Shown here in pieces: positions 51,955 through 61,777 of a DNA stretch of 64,000 nt. A program made the translations under genes and the position numbers. Numbering within the stretch: position 1 is the first letter of the stretch; each line of letters opens with the position of its first letter. This DNA comes from Bog-473 sp963838835 (GTDB taxonomy: Bacteria > Actinomycetota > Acidimicrobiia > Acidimicrobiales > RAAP-2), in assembly GCA_963838835.1 (NCBI GenBank), contig CAWITA010000033.1:1-64000 (forward strand), in the 5' to 3' direction. The notes below the pieces were generated by a model. The model saw nothing but the letters and a program-made list of their open reading frames with translations, was not told the origin of the DNA and ran no database searches.

Positions 51955-54900
51955 GTCGCAAGAGATCGGCCTGCTCCAACTGATGCAGGGCGGCGCTTCC
52001 GATGGCGGGGCTGGCCGACTCGGGGCGGCTCACGTGGCGGAGTCGCAGGCGTTCGGGCAGGCAGGCGTGGAGCCGGGCATGGACGAAGGACCAGGCACCC
52101 ATGTTCTCGGGTTCCTCCTGGAGCCACACCACCTCCGTCGGCATCGCGGTAGCGCTCGAAGATGCCGGTGAGCAGGTGCTCGGGCCAGGGGTAGAGCTGC
52201 TCCACCCACACGAGCGCGACCCGAGCCGCCTCTTCGGGTGCGAGCTCGGCCCGACGCTGGTGCGCCTCGTGACCGATCTTCCCGCTGGCCAGCACGATGC
52301 GGCGGACCGTCGAGGGGTCCTCGATCGAGTCGTCGTCGATCACGTGCCGGAACGAGCCGGTCTCGAGCTCGGCGAGCGTGGAGCGTGACGCGTGCGCCCG
52401 CAACATCGACTTGGGCGTCACGACGACGAGGGGACGCTTCGGGCTCATCAAGGCCTGGGAGCGCAACAGGTGGAAGTACTGGGCCGAGGTCGAGGGGACG
52501 GTGACCCGGATGTTGCCGCGGGCGCACAGGGAGAGGAAGCGCTCGATCCGCGCCGACGAGTGCTCGGGGCCCTGCCCCTCGTACCCGTGCGGCAGCAGCA
52601 GGACGAGTCCGGCGTGCTGTCCCCACTTGACCTCGGCCGCCACCAGGAAGTTGTCGATGATGATCTGGGCCCCGTTGACGAAGTCGCCGAACTGCGCCTC
52701 CCAGGCCACCAGGGCCTCGGGGGCCTCGACGGAGTAGCCGTACTCGAAGCCGACGGCGGCGTACTCGGAGAGCAGCGAGTCGCGGACGGTGAAGTTGCCC
52801 ATCTCCCCCGGCGGCTCGAGCGCCCCGGCCCCGATGCGTCGCAGCCCGTCGCGGATGTGGGCCAGCGGGACGTACTCCTCGCCGTTGGCGTAGTCCACCA
52901 GGACCGCGTGGCGGTGGCTGAAGGTGCCGCGGCGGGTGTCCTGGCCGGTGAGGCGCACGTTGACGCCCTCGTACATCAGCGAGCCGATGGCGAGCGCCTC
53001 GGCCAGCGCCCAGTCGACCTGCCCACTCGCGACGAGCTCGTCGCGTTGGGCGAACTGGCGCTCGAGCTTCGGGTGGATGGTGAAACCCTCGGGCACCGAG
53101 CGCACGACGGACGAGAGCGCCTGCAGGACCTCGGGGGCCACGCCGGTCTCGGGCGACGGCGTGTCCGCCGGACCGTCGTCCGGTACCGGCAGCTCGGTCG
53201 GGGTGAGCGAGGGCTCCGCGCGCACCTCGTCGAGCACGGCCTGCAGCTTGGCGTTGAAGTCGTCGAGCGCGGCCTCGGCCTCTTCCAGCGTGATGTCGCC
53301 CCGGCGCACCAGGGTCTCGGTGTAGAGCTTGCGCACCGAGCGCTTGGCCTCGATCCGCTGGTACATCAGGGGCTGGGTGTAGCTGGGGTCGTCGCCCTCG
53401 TTGTGCCCGTGCTTGCGATAGCAGACCAGGTCGATGACGACGTCCTTGTGGAAGGTCTGGCGGAAGGCGAAGGCGAGCCGGGCCGCCCGCACGCAGGCCT
53501 CGGGGTCGTCACCGTTCACGTGGAAGATCGGCGCCTGGACCATCTTCGCCACGTCGGTCGGGTACACCGACGTGCGGGCGGACGCCGGCGCCGTGGTGAA
53601 GCCCAGCTGGTTGTTGATCACCAGGTGCACGGTGCCACCGGTGCGATAGCCCGACAGCCCCGACAGGTTGAGCGTCTCGGCCACGACCCCTTGCCCGGCG
53701 AACGCAGCATCGCCGTGGACGAGGACGGACATGCAGGGGAAGCCGTACGCACCCTCTGCCGCCGCAGCGGGCGTGCCGTCGGTGGGCGGCGAGAGCCGGT
53801 CCTGCTTCGCCCGGGTCATGCCCTCGACGACGGGGTCGACCGCCTCGAGGTGCGACGGGTTCGAGGCCAGGGTGACGGGCAGCTCCTCGCCGGCGCTCCC
53901 GTGGAACACGCCCCGGGCTCCCTTGTGGTACTTCACGTCGCCCGAGCCCTGGACCGACTCGGGATCGAGGTTGCCCTCGAACTCCTCGAAGATCTCCCGG
54001 TAGGACTTGCCCACGATGTTGGCCAGCACGTTGAGCCGGCCGCGATGCGCCATTCCCATGACGACCTCGGCCACACCGGAGCCGGCGGCGGCGTCGAGCA
54101 GCGCGTCGAGCAGCACGATGGCCGACTCGGCGCCCTCGAGTCCGAACCGCTTCTGCCCCACGTAGCGGGTGTGGAGGAAGCGTTCGAAGACCTCGGCCGC
54201 GTTGAGGCGGTCGAGGATGTGGCGCTGCTCCTCGAGGTTGAGCGTGGTCGGCTGGCCCTCGACGTGCTGCTGGATCCAGCGCTTCTGCTCGGGATCCTGG
54301 ATGTGCATGTACTCGATGCCCAGGGTCCGGCAGTAGGCGTCGCGCAGCACGTGGAGGATCTCGTCGAGGGTCGCGACGTCGCGCCCGGCCAGGCCGTCGG
54401 CGACGAACGGGCGGGGCAGGTCCCAGATGGTGAGGCCGTAGGTCAGCGGGTCGAGCTCGGGGTGGATGTGCGGCGGCTCGGCGTCGAGGGGGTCGAGGTG
54501 CGCGATGAGGTGGCCCCGCACCCGGTACATGTTGATCAGCGTCCCCACGTGGACCTGCTTGACCAGGCGCAGGTGCTCGCCCTCCTCGCTGCCGTCGGTG
54601 GCGTTGTTGTCCACCCGCCAGCGCACGGGCTCGTAGGGCACGCCCATGGACTCGAACAGGTCGTCGTAGAAGCCGTCGGTTCCGGTCAAGAGGGCGGCCA
54701 CCCGGGCCAGGAACAGGCCCGACTCCGCCCCCTGGATGATGCGGTGGTCGTACGTCGAGGTGAGCGTGACCACCTTGCCCAGGCCCAGCTGGGCGACCAC
54801 CCGCGGATCGGCCGCCTCGAACCCGGCCGGGTATCCGAGCGCCCCGACCCCGATGATGGCGCCCTGGCCCGGCATCAGGCGGGGCACCGACTGCACGGTC

Positions 54901-55653
54901 CCGAGCGTCCCGGGGTTGGTCAGCGACACGGTGGCCCCGGCGAAGTCGTCGGGCGCGATCTTGTTGGTGGCGATCTTGCGGATGAGATCCTCGTAGGCCA
55001 GCACGAACGAGCGGAAGTCCAGCGTGTCCGCGTCCTTGATGACCGGCACGAGCAGGGTGCGGCTGCCGTCGCTCTTCTCCTGGTCGACGGCGAGCCCGAG
55101 CCCGACGTGCTTGTGGTGGACGACCCCGGGCTTGCCCGTCCCGTCGGCGTCGGCCACGAAGGCCGAGTTGAGGGCCGGCACGTCGTGCAGGGCGCGGACG
55201 ACGGCGTACCCGATGATGTGCGTGAAGCTGACCTTGGCCCCGGTCGTCCGCGCCAGCTGGTTGTTGAGGATGAGCCGGTTGACCTCGAGGAGGCGGGCCG
55301 GGACGGTGCGCACGCTGGTGGCCGTGGGCACGGCCAGGCTGGCCTCCATGTTGGCCACGATCCGGGAGGCGGCCCCGCGCAGCGGGGTGGCCTCCTCGCT
55401 GCACCGCCCCGGTGGTGCGGGCGGCAACCGGAGCGGCGGCCGGCGCGGCCGCTGCAGCCGGGACGGTGGACCTCGGCGGCCGGGCCTGGGGCTGGGGTGG
55501 CGGGGCCGGGACCGGGGCGGGGCGGTAGTCGGCGAAGAACTCCCGCCAGCTCTCGCTGACCGAGCCCGGGTCGGCCAGGAAGCGGTCGTACATGTCGTCG
55601 ACCAGCCATGCGTTCGGGCCGAAGGAGCCTCCCGCTCCACCGAACTGGGTCAT
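51941..55653 (-). CDS. kgd: Multifunctional 2-oxoglutarate decarboxylase/dehydrogenase (E1-E2 fusion)
   Basis: A TCA-cycle enzyme of about 1,235 residues of the actinobacterial Kgd type. N-terminus: GGSFGPNAWLVDDMYDRFLA and SESWREFFADYRPAP (the E1o tail), then an Ala/Pro linker. The E2o-like acyltransferase domain has RLILNNQLARTTGAKVSFTH and STYDHRIIQGAESGLFLARV (D-H-R-x-x-x-G). The E1o ThDP domain includes GMAHRGRLNVLANIVGKSYR, VHGDAAFAGQGVVAETLNLS, LVINNQLGFTTAP and RKHGHNEGDDPSYTQPLMYQ; the last part has LPHGYEGQGPEHSSARIERF. There is no lipoyl domain, as expected. One-base insertions near 55395 and 52145 split the frame. It heads the operon with nyn, fabZ-like and xthA. Confidence 0.95.
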
Positions 55654-55714
55654 GGGTCAACCCTACCGGCGGTGGTCGGGTTCTTGGGGCAGGCGAGTAG
55701 CGTCTGGCCTGCCC

Positions 55715-56532
55715 ATGAGCTATCCGGCCGCACTCCACGTGACGTCGCGGCCCGCCGCCGCACCCGGTGCCGCGACCGTGGTGTTCGTGCACGGGTCGCT
55801 CGACCGGGGGGACAGCTTCCGGCGGGTCATGCGCCGCCTGCCCGAGCTCGAGGACCCTGACCTACGACCGCCGGGGCTACCAGGGCTCGCGGGGCGGCGG
55901 GATCGTCGACCTCGGTGGCCACATCGACGATCTCCTCTCAATTGCCGAGGAGGCGAGGTCCGACGCCGAGGGCCCCGTCGTCGCCGTCGGCCACAGCCTG
56001 GGGGGCGACGTCGTCATCGGGGCGGCGCTGGCGGCTCCCCGGGCGCTTCGACGCCGTCGGGGCCTTCGAGCCGCCCATGCCCTGGCTCGGCTTCCGCCGC
56101 GACCGGGACGAAGCGGTCCGTCCCTGGCCCCCCGTGTCCGACGATCCCGGAGAGGAGGCCGAACGGTTCTTCTCCCGGATGGTCGAGCCCGGGGGCCTGG
56201 TCGCGACTGACCGAGGAGGGCCGAGCAGCGCGGCGGGCCGACGGCCCGGCCCTGATCGCCGACCTGCGCAGCTTCCGCCGGGAGGCCCCACCCTTCGACG
56301 TGACCGCGCTGCGGCGTCCCCGCCGTGTTCGGGATGGGCGGATCCGCCACGCAGCCGCACCATCGCCGCAGCGTGCACTGGCTCGGCGCCAACGTCCCCG
56401 GCGCGGTCGTCTACGAGATCGAGGGCGCCCAGCACGGGGCGCACCTGTCGCACCCGGACCACTTCGCCGCAATGGCGCGCCTGGTGGTGGAGCGGGCGGG
56501 CGGTCGAGCGGAGCCGGAGCTGCAGCGTTTGA
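55715..56532 (+). CDS. Alpha/beta hydrolase, at least four frameshifts
   Basis: A hydrolase of about 265 residues. Start MSYPAALHVTSRPAAAPGAA and VVFVHGSLDRGDSFRRVMRR (oxyanion HG), then, after removing one C near 55860, LTYDRRGYQGSRGG. The nucleophile elbow is VVAVGHSLGGDVVIGAALAA. Removing one C near 56041 gives PGRFDAVGAFEPPMPWLGFR. The C-terminal His motif is EGAQHGAHLSHPDHFAAMAR. All catalytic elements are present in one or another frame. The stop is uncertain by a few codons. The substrate is unknown. It starts 61 bases from the divergent kgd start. Confidence 0.75.
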
Positions 56533-56544
56533 GAGTGAGGCGTA

Positions 56545-57497
56545 TTAAGCGGACGAGAACGGCAGCCCGCCGTCCGCCACCGCGCATCGGTCCCACGGTG
56601 CTTCAGGCGGCGCGACAGCATCTCGTCGTACTCGACACCCTTGCCCTCGCTCTTCATGCCGGTGACGAGCGGGGAGTTGGAGAGGAACACCGCGCCCATG
56701 AACATCACCAGGAGCGAGAGGGCCTCGAGCGGCCCGTAGGCGCCCGACGTCCGCAGGGTGTCGCCGTAGAGGGCGATGCCGAGACAGATGCTGACCAGCG
56801 GGTCGACCAGGACCAGGGTCGACTGCGAGGCGGCCAGAGGCCCGGCGTGGAAGGCGTTCTGCGTCAGGAAGAGGCCGAGCAGGCCGAACGCGATCGACGC
56901 CGTAGGTCTGCCAGTGCTCGAACATGCGTGACCCAGTCGTTCGCCACGTAGTCGCTCACCACCTTGATGAGGGCGGCGGTGAACGCGAAGGAGATGGCCG
57001 CGGCGCGTGCCGAACATCGCGGCCTTCCACCAGCGCGGGCCCCAGCGGGTGGCGACCACGGCGAGGACGATCAGGAAGGTGGCGCTGCCGCCGACGACGA
57101 TCCAACCCAGGTTGGTGGGCACTTCGTCCCCTCCACCCGGGGCGGCGAACAAGAGGAACCCCGAGAGACCGAAGGCGATGGCCGAGGCCCCGATCCACTC
57201 GCGCGCCGAGATGGAGAAGCGGAAGTACGTGCCGAGGATGGCCACGAGGAACAGCAGCTCCATGGTCAGGATCGGCTGGACGACCGAGAGCCGCCCGATG
57301 TGCAGCGCGAAGGACTGCAAGAGGAAGGAGCAGATCATGAAGCCGAAGCCCAGGAGCCAGACGCCCCGGCGGATGGCGTGGGCCATCAGGCTGAGGCGCA
57401 TGGTCGATTCCTCGGGGGCGTCCTCGACGCCCATGCGCTGGAACACGCTGGTCAGCGCATTGGAAAGTGCCGCGGCTACTGCGAGGACATAGACCAT
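56545..57497 (-). CDS. DMT-superfamily (EamA-like) membrane protein, two frameshifts
   Basis: A transporter-like protein of about 315 residues and nine to ten helices. Seen: MVYVLAVAAALSNALTSVFQ and RMGVEDAPEES, then FMICSFLLQSFALHIGRLSV, VQPILTMELLFLVAILGTYF, RFSISAREWIGASAIAFGLS, and LGWIVVGGSATFLIVLAVVA. The frame is lost near 57010 and returns near 56900 with ASIAFGLLGLFLTQNAFHAG, PLAASQSTLVLVDPLVSICL and LLVMFMGAVFLSNSPLV. The drug/metabolite transporter family is the best match, especially actinobacterial DMT proteins with VQP and PL(A)ASQ motifs. The stop position is uncertain. It is divergent from the binding-protein gene at 57795. Confidence 0.7.
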
Positions 57498-57794
57498 CGG
57501 GCTCTTCGCGAAATGTTAGCGGCCGATCGTCACGGACTCACGCAGTGGGCTCTCAGCTGGCCCCCAGCTTTGGCTCCGTGCGTCCAGAGGCCCTTGCACG
57601 CAGGAATCGTGTGCAAGTTGGTCCTGCGCACCGGATCGGGACCCTCCTCGGCGCGTTCGAGCAGAAAATCTCGAGAGGATGACCGAAACCAATGTGGCAA
57701 TTGGGTTACGTTTGCGAACATCTTCCGCCATCGTGATTGGAGGAAGGACGGGGGATCGGCCGTCACCGGGAGGGCCGACAGACAAGGGAGTGCT

Positions 57795-59727
57795 ATGGGA
57801 CTGAAGGGGATTCTCAGCGGGAACCCGATGCGACTCGGCAGGACACTGGCTCTGGGTGTGATCACCCTGACGACGATGTCCCTGATGCTCATCGGGACCG
57901 CGGGCAACGCCGGCGCCAGCTCCATCCCCACGGGGGGGACCAAGGTCAGCGGCGGCACGGTGCGCTGGGCGGAGCCTCCGGGCACCCCGCCGACCTACAT
58001 CTTCCCGTTCATGAGCGCATCGGAGAGCAGCGTCGACAACATCAGCCAGTTCCAGTACCTGATGTACCGCCCGCTGTACATGTTCGGGTTCCCCGGGAAC
58101 AACAACACCACGCTCAACCCCAAGCTCTCGTTGGCCGGTACCCCGACGTACGGCAACAACGACACGACGGCCACCGTCGCCCTGAAGAACTACAAGTGGT
58201 CCGACGGTGAGACCGTCACGGCGAGCGACGTCGTGTTCTTCATGAACATGCTGCACGCAGAGACGGCCAACTGGTACGACTACGTGCCCGGGCTCTTCCC
58301 CGACAACATCAAGGACGTGGTGGCGACCAGCCCGAGCGAGGTCACGTTCACCTTCAACAAGTCGTACGACCCGACGTGGATGACGTACAACGAGTTCTCG
58401 CAGATCACGCCCTTCCCGCTGGCCTGGGACATCACGGCGACCGGCGCAGCCAACGGCTCGGGCGGCTGCTCGTCGGGCGCGTACGGCGCGTCCTCGACCG
58501 ATGCGGCGTGCACGAAGGTCTACAACTTCCTGTCCGGCCAGGCCGCCAACATCTCGAGCTACTCGTCGACCCCGATCTGGGCGGTCGTCGACGGGCCGTA
58601 CACGATCGCCGGGTCCAAGGGTGGGTCCTTCAGCAGCTCCGGCCAGGTCACCATGGTGCCGAACCCGGCCTACAGCGGCCCCCAGAAGGCCACGGTCACG
58701 GTGCAGCAGCTGCCCTTCACGACCGACAACGCCGAGTTCAACGCACTGCTCGGTGGCAACCTCGACATCGGGTACCTCCCCCAACAGGACGTCACGCAGA
58801 CCACGACGAACGCGACCAATCCCGGTCCGAACAACCCGCGGCTGACGAACTTCTACCTCACGCCGTGGGTCCTCTACGGCTTCAACTACGCCGTGCTGAA
58901 GTTCGACTCGACCGGTGACAACGGCAATGCCGGAGCCATCTACAAGCAGCTCTACTTCCGCCAGGCCATGCAGAGCATGGTCGACCAGCCGGCCATGATC
59001 AGCAAGTTCCTCAAGGGCTACGGCGTCCCGACCTACGGGCCGGTGCCGGTGCTGCCCGAAGAACGACCTGGTCGACTCGTTCGAGCAGTCGAACCCCTAT
59101 CCGTACAACCCGTCACACGCCAAGAGCCTCCTCACCTCCCACGGGTGGAAGGTCGTGCCCAACGGCGTCGACACCTGCGTGAAGCCGGGGACGGGCCCCA
59201 GCAACTGCGGAGCCGGCATCCCCCAGGGCGCACAGCTCAACTTCACCATGGTCTACGCCAGCGGGACGCAGTGGCAGCAGCAGGTGATCACGGTGGAGCA
59301 GTCGGCCTGGTCGTCCATCGGCATCAAGACCGCCCTGGTCGGCAACGCCTTCCCGACCGTCATCCAGGACTACGCCCCACCGTGCGTGTCCGGGACCCCC
59401 TGCACGGTCGAGGAAGGCTGGTGGGGCGGCGGCTGGGAGTACAGCCCGGACTACTACCCCTCGGGTGAGACCCTCTTCTCGACGGGAGCGGGCAGCAACG
59501 CGGGCAACTACTCGAGCGCCAAGGCCGACACCCTGATCACGGCCACCAACACCACGACGACCAACCTGGACGCCTACCAGGACTACATCGCCAAGCAGCT
59601 GCCGGTGATCTGGGAGCCCAACGCCGACTACGAGCTCAGCGAGGTGAGGAACACGCTCCGGGGTGTCGCTCCCCAGAACCCCTTCGCCAACCTCTTCCCC
59701 GAGTACTGGTACTACGTGAAGTCATAG
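57795..59727 (+). CDS. Peptide/nickel-type ABC substrate-binding protein, frameshift near 59065
   Basis: An SBP_bac_5 protein of about 643 residues that delivers ligand to the permeases downstream. An export signal is visible (LGRTLALGVITLTTMSLMLI and GTAGNAGAS), but with no lipobox Cys, unusual for a Gram-positive binding protein. Domain hallmarks: GGTVRWAEPPGTPPTYIFPF, YKWSDGETVTASDVVFFMNM, VTFTFNKSYDPTWMTYNEFS, and VDGPYTIAGSKGG with MVPNPAYSGP. The frames change at GPVPVLPE; one base less gives KNDLVDSFEQSNPYPYNPSH. The C-terminus ends FANLFPEYWYYVKS. Starts at ATG with AAGGGAG upstream. It forms an operon with the two permease genes (gap 73 bases). Confidence 0.88.
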
Positions 59728-59800
59728 CCGGGCCATCCGACGAGGACAACGGCCGGTCACGGATCGAAGTGAGCACGCGCAACGTGCCTAGCATCGGTCC

Positions 59801-60754
59801 GTGACCGGTTTCCTCGTCCGGCGGCTTCTCCAGGCCGTCGTCGTGATCATCGGGGTGATCGCCTTCATGTTCGTCCTCATCCACCTGATCCCGGGCGGGG
59901 AGGCACGGGCGGTGCTCGGCCCGAAGGCCCAACCGGTGGCGATCGCACAGTTCGACAAGGAGAACGGGCTCGATCTCCCGCTGTGGGACCAGTTCCTCCA
60001 CTACCTCTGGAACCTGTCGCACTTCAACCTGGGCCGTTCCTACACGCTGAACCAGTCCGTCGGCGCGCTCATCGGCGAGGCGCTCCCGAAGACTCTCATC
60101 CTGGTGGGCCTGGCCACCCTGCTCGCCCTCGTCGTGGCGATCCCCCTGGGCGTGTACCAGGTCGTGCGGCGCAACAAGCCCGAGGACTACATCATCACCG
60201 GCCTGTCGTTCATCCTCTACGCCGTGCCGGCCTTCCTGCTGGGCACGCTGCTCATCCTGTGGTTCGCGGTCTACCTCCCGATCTTCCCGACCGAGGCCCC
60301 CCAGAGCACGTCCATCATCGGCATCCTCTCCGATCCACGCGCGCTCGTCCTGCCGGTCTTCACCCTGGCCGCCATCAGCATCGCCTCCTTCAGCCGTTAC
60401 ATGCGGTCGTCCATGATGGAGACCATGACCGAGGACTTCGTGCGGACGGCACGCGCCAAGGGCGCGGGGCCACGACGGGTCCTCTACGTCCACGCGCTGC
60501 GCAACGCGATCATCCCGATCGTCACCCTGCTGGGGCTCTCCCTCGGGACCATCGTGAGCGGCGCCGTGATCACCGAGAGCGTCTTCAACTACCCGGGCAT
60601 GGGCCTCCTCGCCGTCAATTCGGCCTTCAAGGAGGACATCCCGACCCTGCTCGGCGTCACCTTCGTCGTGACCATTGCCACCATCTGCGGCAACCTCCTG
60701 GCGGACATCCTCTACGCGGTCGTCGATCCGAGGATCCGGTATGCAAAATCCTGA
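59801..60754 (+). CDS. ABC transporter permease, DppB-like
   Basis: A 317-residue inner-membrane permease with six helices. The N-terminus FLVRRLLQAVVVIIGVIAFM and FVLIHLIPGGEARAVLG is the standard DppB/OppB start with the H-L-x-P-G-D-like motif. The cytoplasmic EAA loop is DFVRTARAKGAGPRRVLYVH followed by ALRNAIIPI. It forms the translocation channel with the DppC-like partner. The GTG start fits the family N-terminus exactly. Its last 14 bases overlap the next gene, typical of paired permeases. Confidence 0.93.
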   Translation: MTGFLVRRLLQAVVVIIGVIAFMFVLIHLIPGGEARAVLGPKAQPVAIAQFDKENGLDLPLWDQFLHYLWNLSHFNLGRSYTLNQSVGALIGEALPKTLILVGLATLLALVVAIPLGVYQVVRRNKPEDYIITGLSFILYAVPAFLLGTLLILWFAVYLPIFPTEAPQSTSIIGILSDPRALVLPVFTLAAISIASFSRYMRSSMMETMTEDFVRTARAKGAGPRRVLYVHALRNAIIPIVTLLGLSLGTIVSGAVITESVFNYPGMGLLAVNSAFKEDIPTLLGVTFVVTIATICGNLLADILYAVVDPRIRYAKS

Positions 60755-61754
60755 GGACCTCGTTCGCACCACGCAACAGGAGGTGGTCGGCCGGGAGATC
60801 GTCGGTGAGACCGGACCGCTGGAGGATCTCGACGTCCTGAGCGAAGAGCTCGGCGAGGGTGCCGCCGTCGCCCCGAGCGGCGGGGAGGTCGTCAGCCACG
60901 GCGGCCTGGGACGACGGATCTTCTCGGTCTTCATCGAGAACAAGCTGGCCGTGGTCGGCGTGATCGTGATCGTTTTCTTCCTGCTCTTCTGCTACGTCGG
61001 GCCGTTCTTCTACCACACCAACCAGACCAGCGCCTCGGAGGCCCTCTTCGCCCCCGACAACGCTCCGCCCGGCAACGGGCACCCGCTCGGCACCGACAGC
61101 AGCGGCTTCGACATCCTCGGTCGGCTGATGTACGGCGGTCAGATCTCCCTGCTCGTCGGGTTCGCCGCCGCGGCCATCGCCAGCGTCTTCGGGGCCCTCT
61201 ACGGGGCGATCTCGGGGTTCTTCGGGTCGTGGCTCGACCCCGTCATGATGCGCATCGTGGACGCCTTCCTCTCCATTCCCGTCCTCTTCTTGGCCATCGT
61301 CCTGGCCACCGTCTTCCGCCCCTCCCTCACCGTGTTCATCTTCGTCATCGCCTTCGTCTCGTGGTTGATCCCGGCCCGGCTCATCCGTGGGCAGGCCCTG
61401 TCGCTGCGCATACGCGAATACGTGCAGGCCGTCAAGGTCATGGGCGGGAGCCGGACCCGGATCGTCCTCCGCCACATCATCCCCAACAGCATCGGGACGA
61501 TCATCGTGAACGCCACCTTCAACATCGCCGACGCCATCCTGCTCCTGGCCGCCCTCGGCTTCATCGGCCTCGGCGTGCCACCGCCGCAGACCGACTGGGG
61601 CTCCATGCTGTCCAACGGGGTCAACTACGCCCTCGACGGCTACTGGTGGGAGATCTACCCGGCCGGCCTGTGCATCGTGCTCGTCGTCGTCGCCTTCAAC
61701 TTCATCGGGGACGCGCTCCGTGACGCGCTGGAGGTCCGCCTGCAGCAGCGCTGA
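60741..61754 (+). CDS. ABC transporter permease, DppC-like
   Basis: A 337-residue permease. An unusually long acidic N-terminal tail (about 55 residues, PEDLVRTTQQEVVGREIVGE and so on) precedes the OppC-N-like FSVFIENKLAVVGVIVIVFF. HPLGTDSSGFDILGRLMYGG and QISLLVGFAAAAIASVFGAL are the DppC hallmark, and the EAA loop is IREYVQAVKVMGGSRTRIVL followed by RHIIPNSIGTIIV. The ATG at 60741 lies 14 bases inside the DppB-like gene. It is followed 23 bases later by the convergent ATPase gene. Confidence 0.93.
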   Translation: MQNPEDLVRTTQQEVVGREIVGETGPLEDLDVLSEELGEGAAVAPSGGEVVSHGGLGRRIFSVFIENKLAVVGVIVIVFFLLFCYVGPFFYHTNQTSASEALFAPDNAPPGNGHPLGTDSSGFDILGRLMYGGQISLLVGFAAAAIASVFGALYGAISGFFGSWLDPVMMRIVDAFLSIPVLFLAIVLATVFRPSLTVFIFVIAFVSWLIPARLIRGQALSLRIREYVQAVKVMGGSRTRIVLRHIIPNSIGTIIVNATFNIADAILLLAALGFIGLGVPPPQTDWGSMLSNGVNYALDGYWWEIYPAGLCIVLVVVAFNFIGDALRDALEVRLQQR

Positions 61755-61777
61755 GCGCGCCACGGCCTCGGGACACC

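Noticed and set aside
52392..55559. A 1,055-residue open frame on the plus strand opposite kgd
   Set aside because: Arg/Val/Gly-rich composition with no family motifs. It mirrors the codon third-position GC bias of the strongly conserved kgd gene on the other strand.
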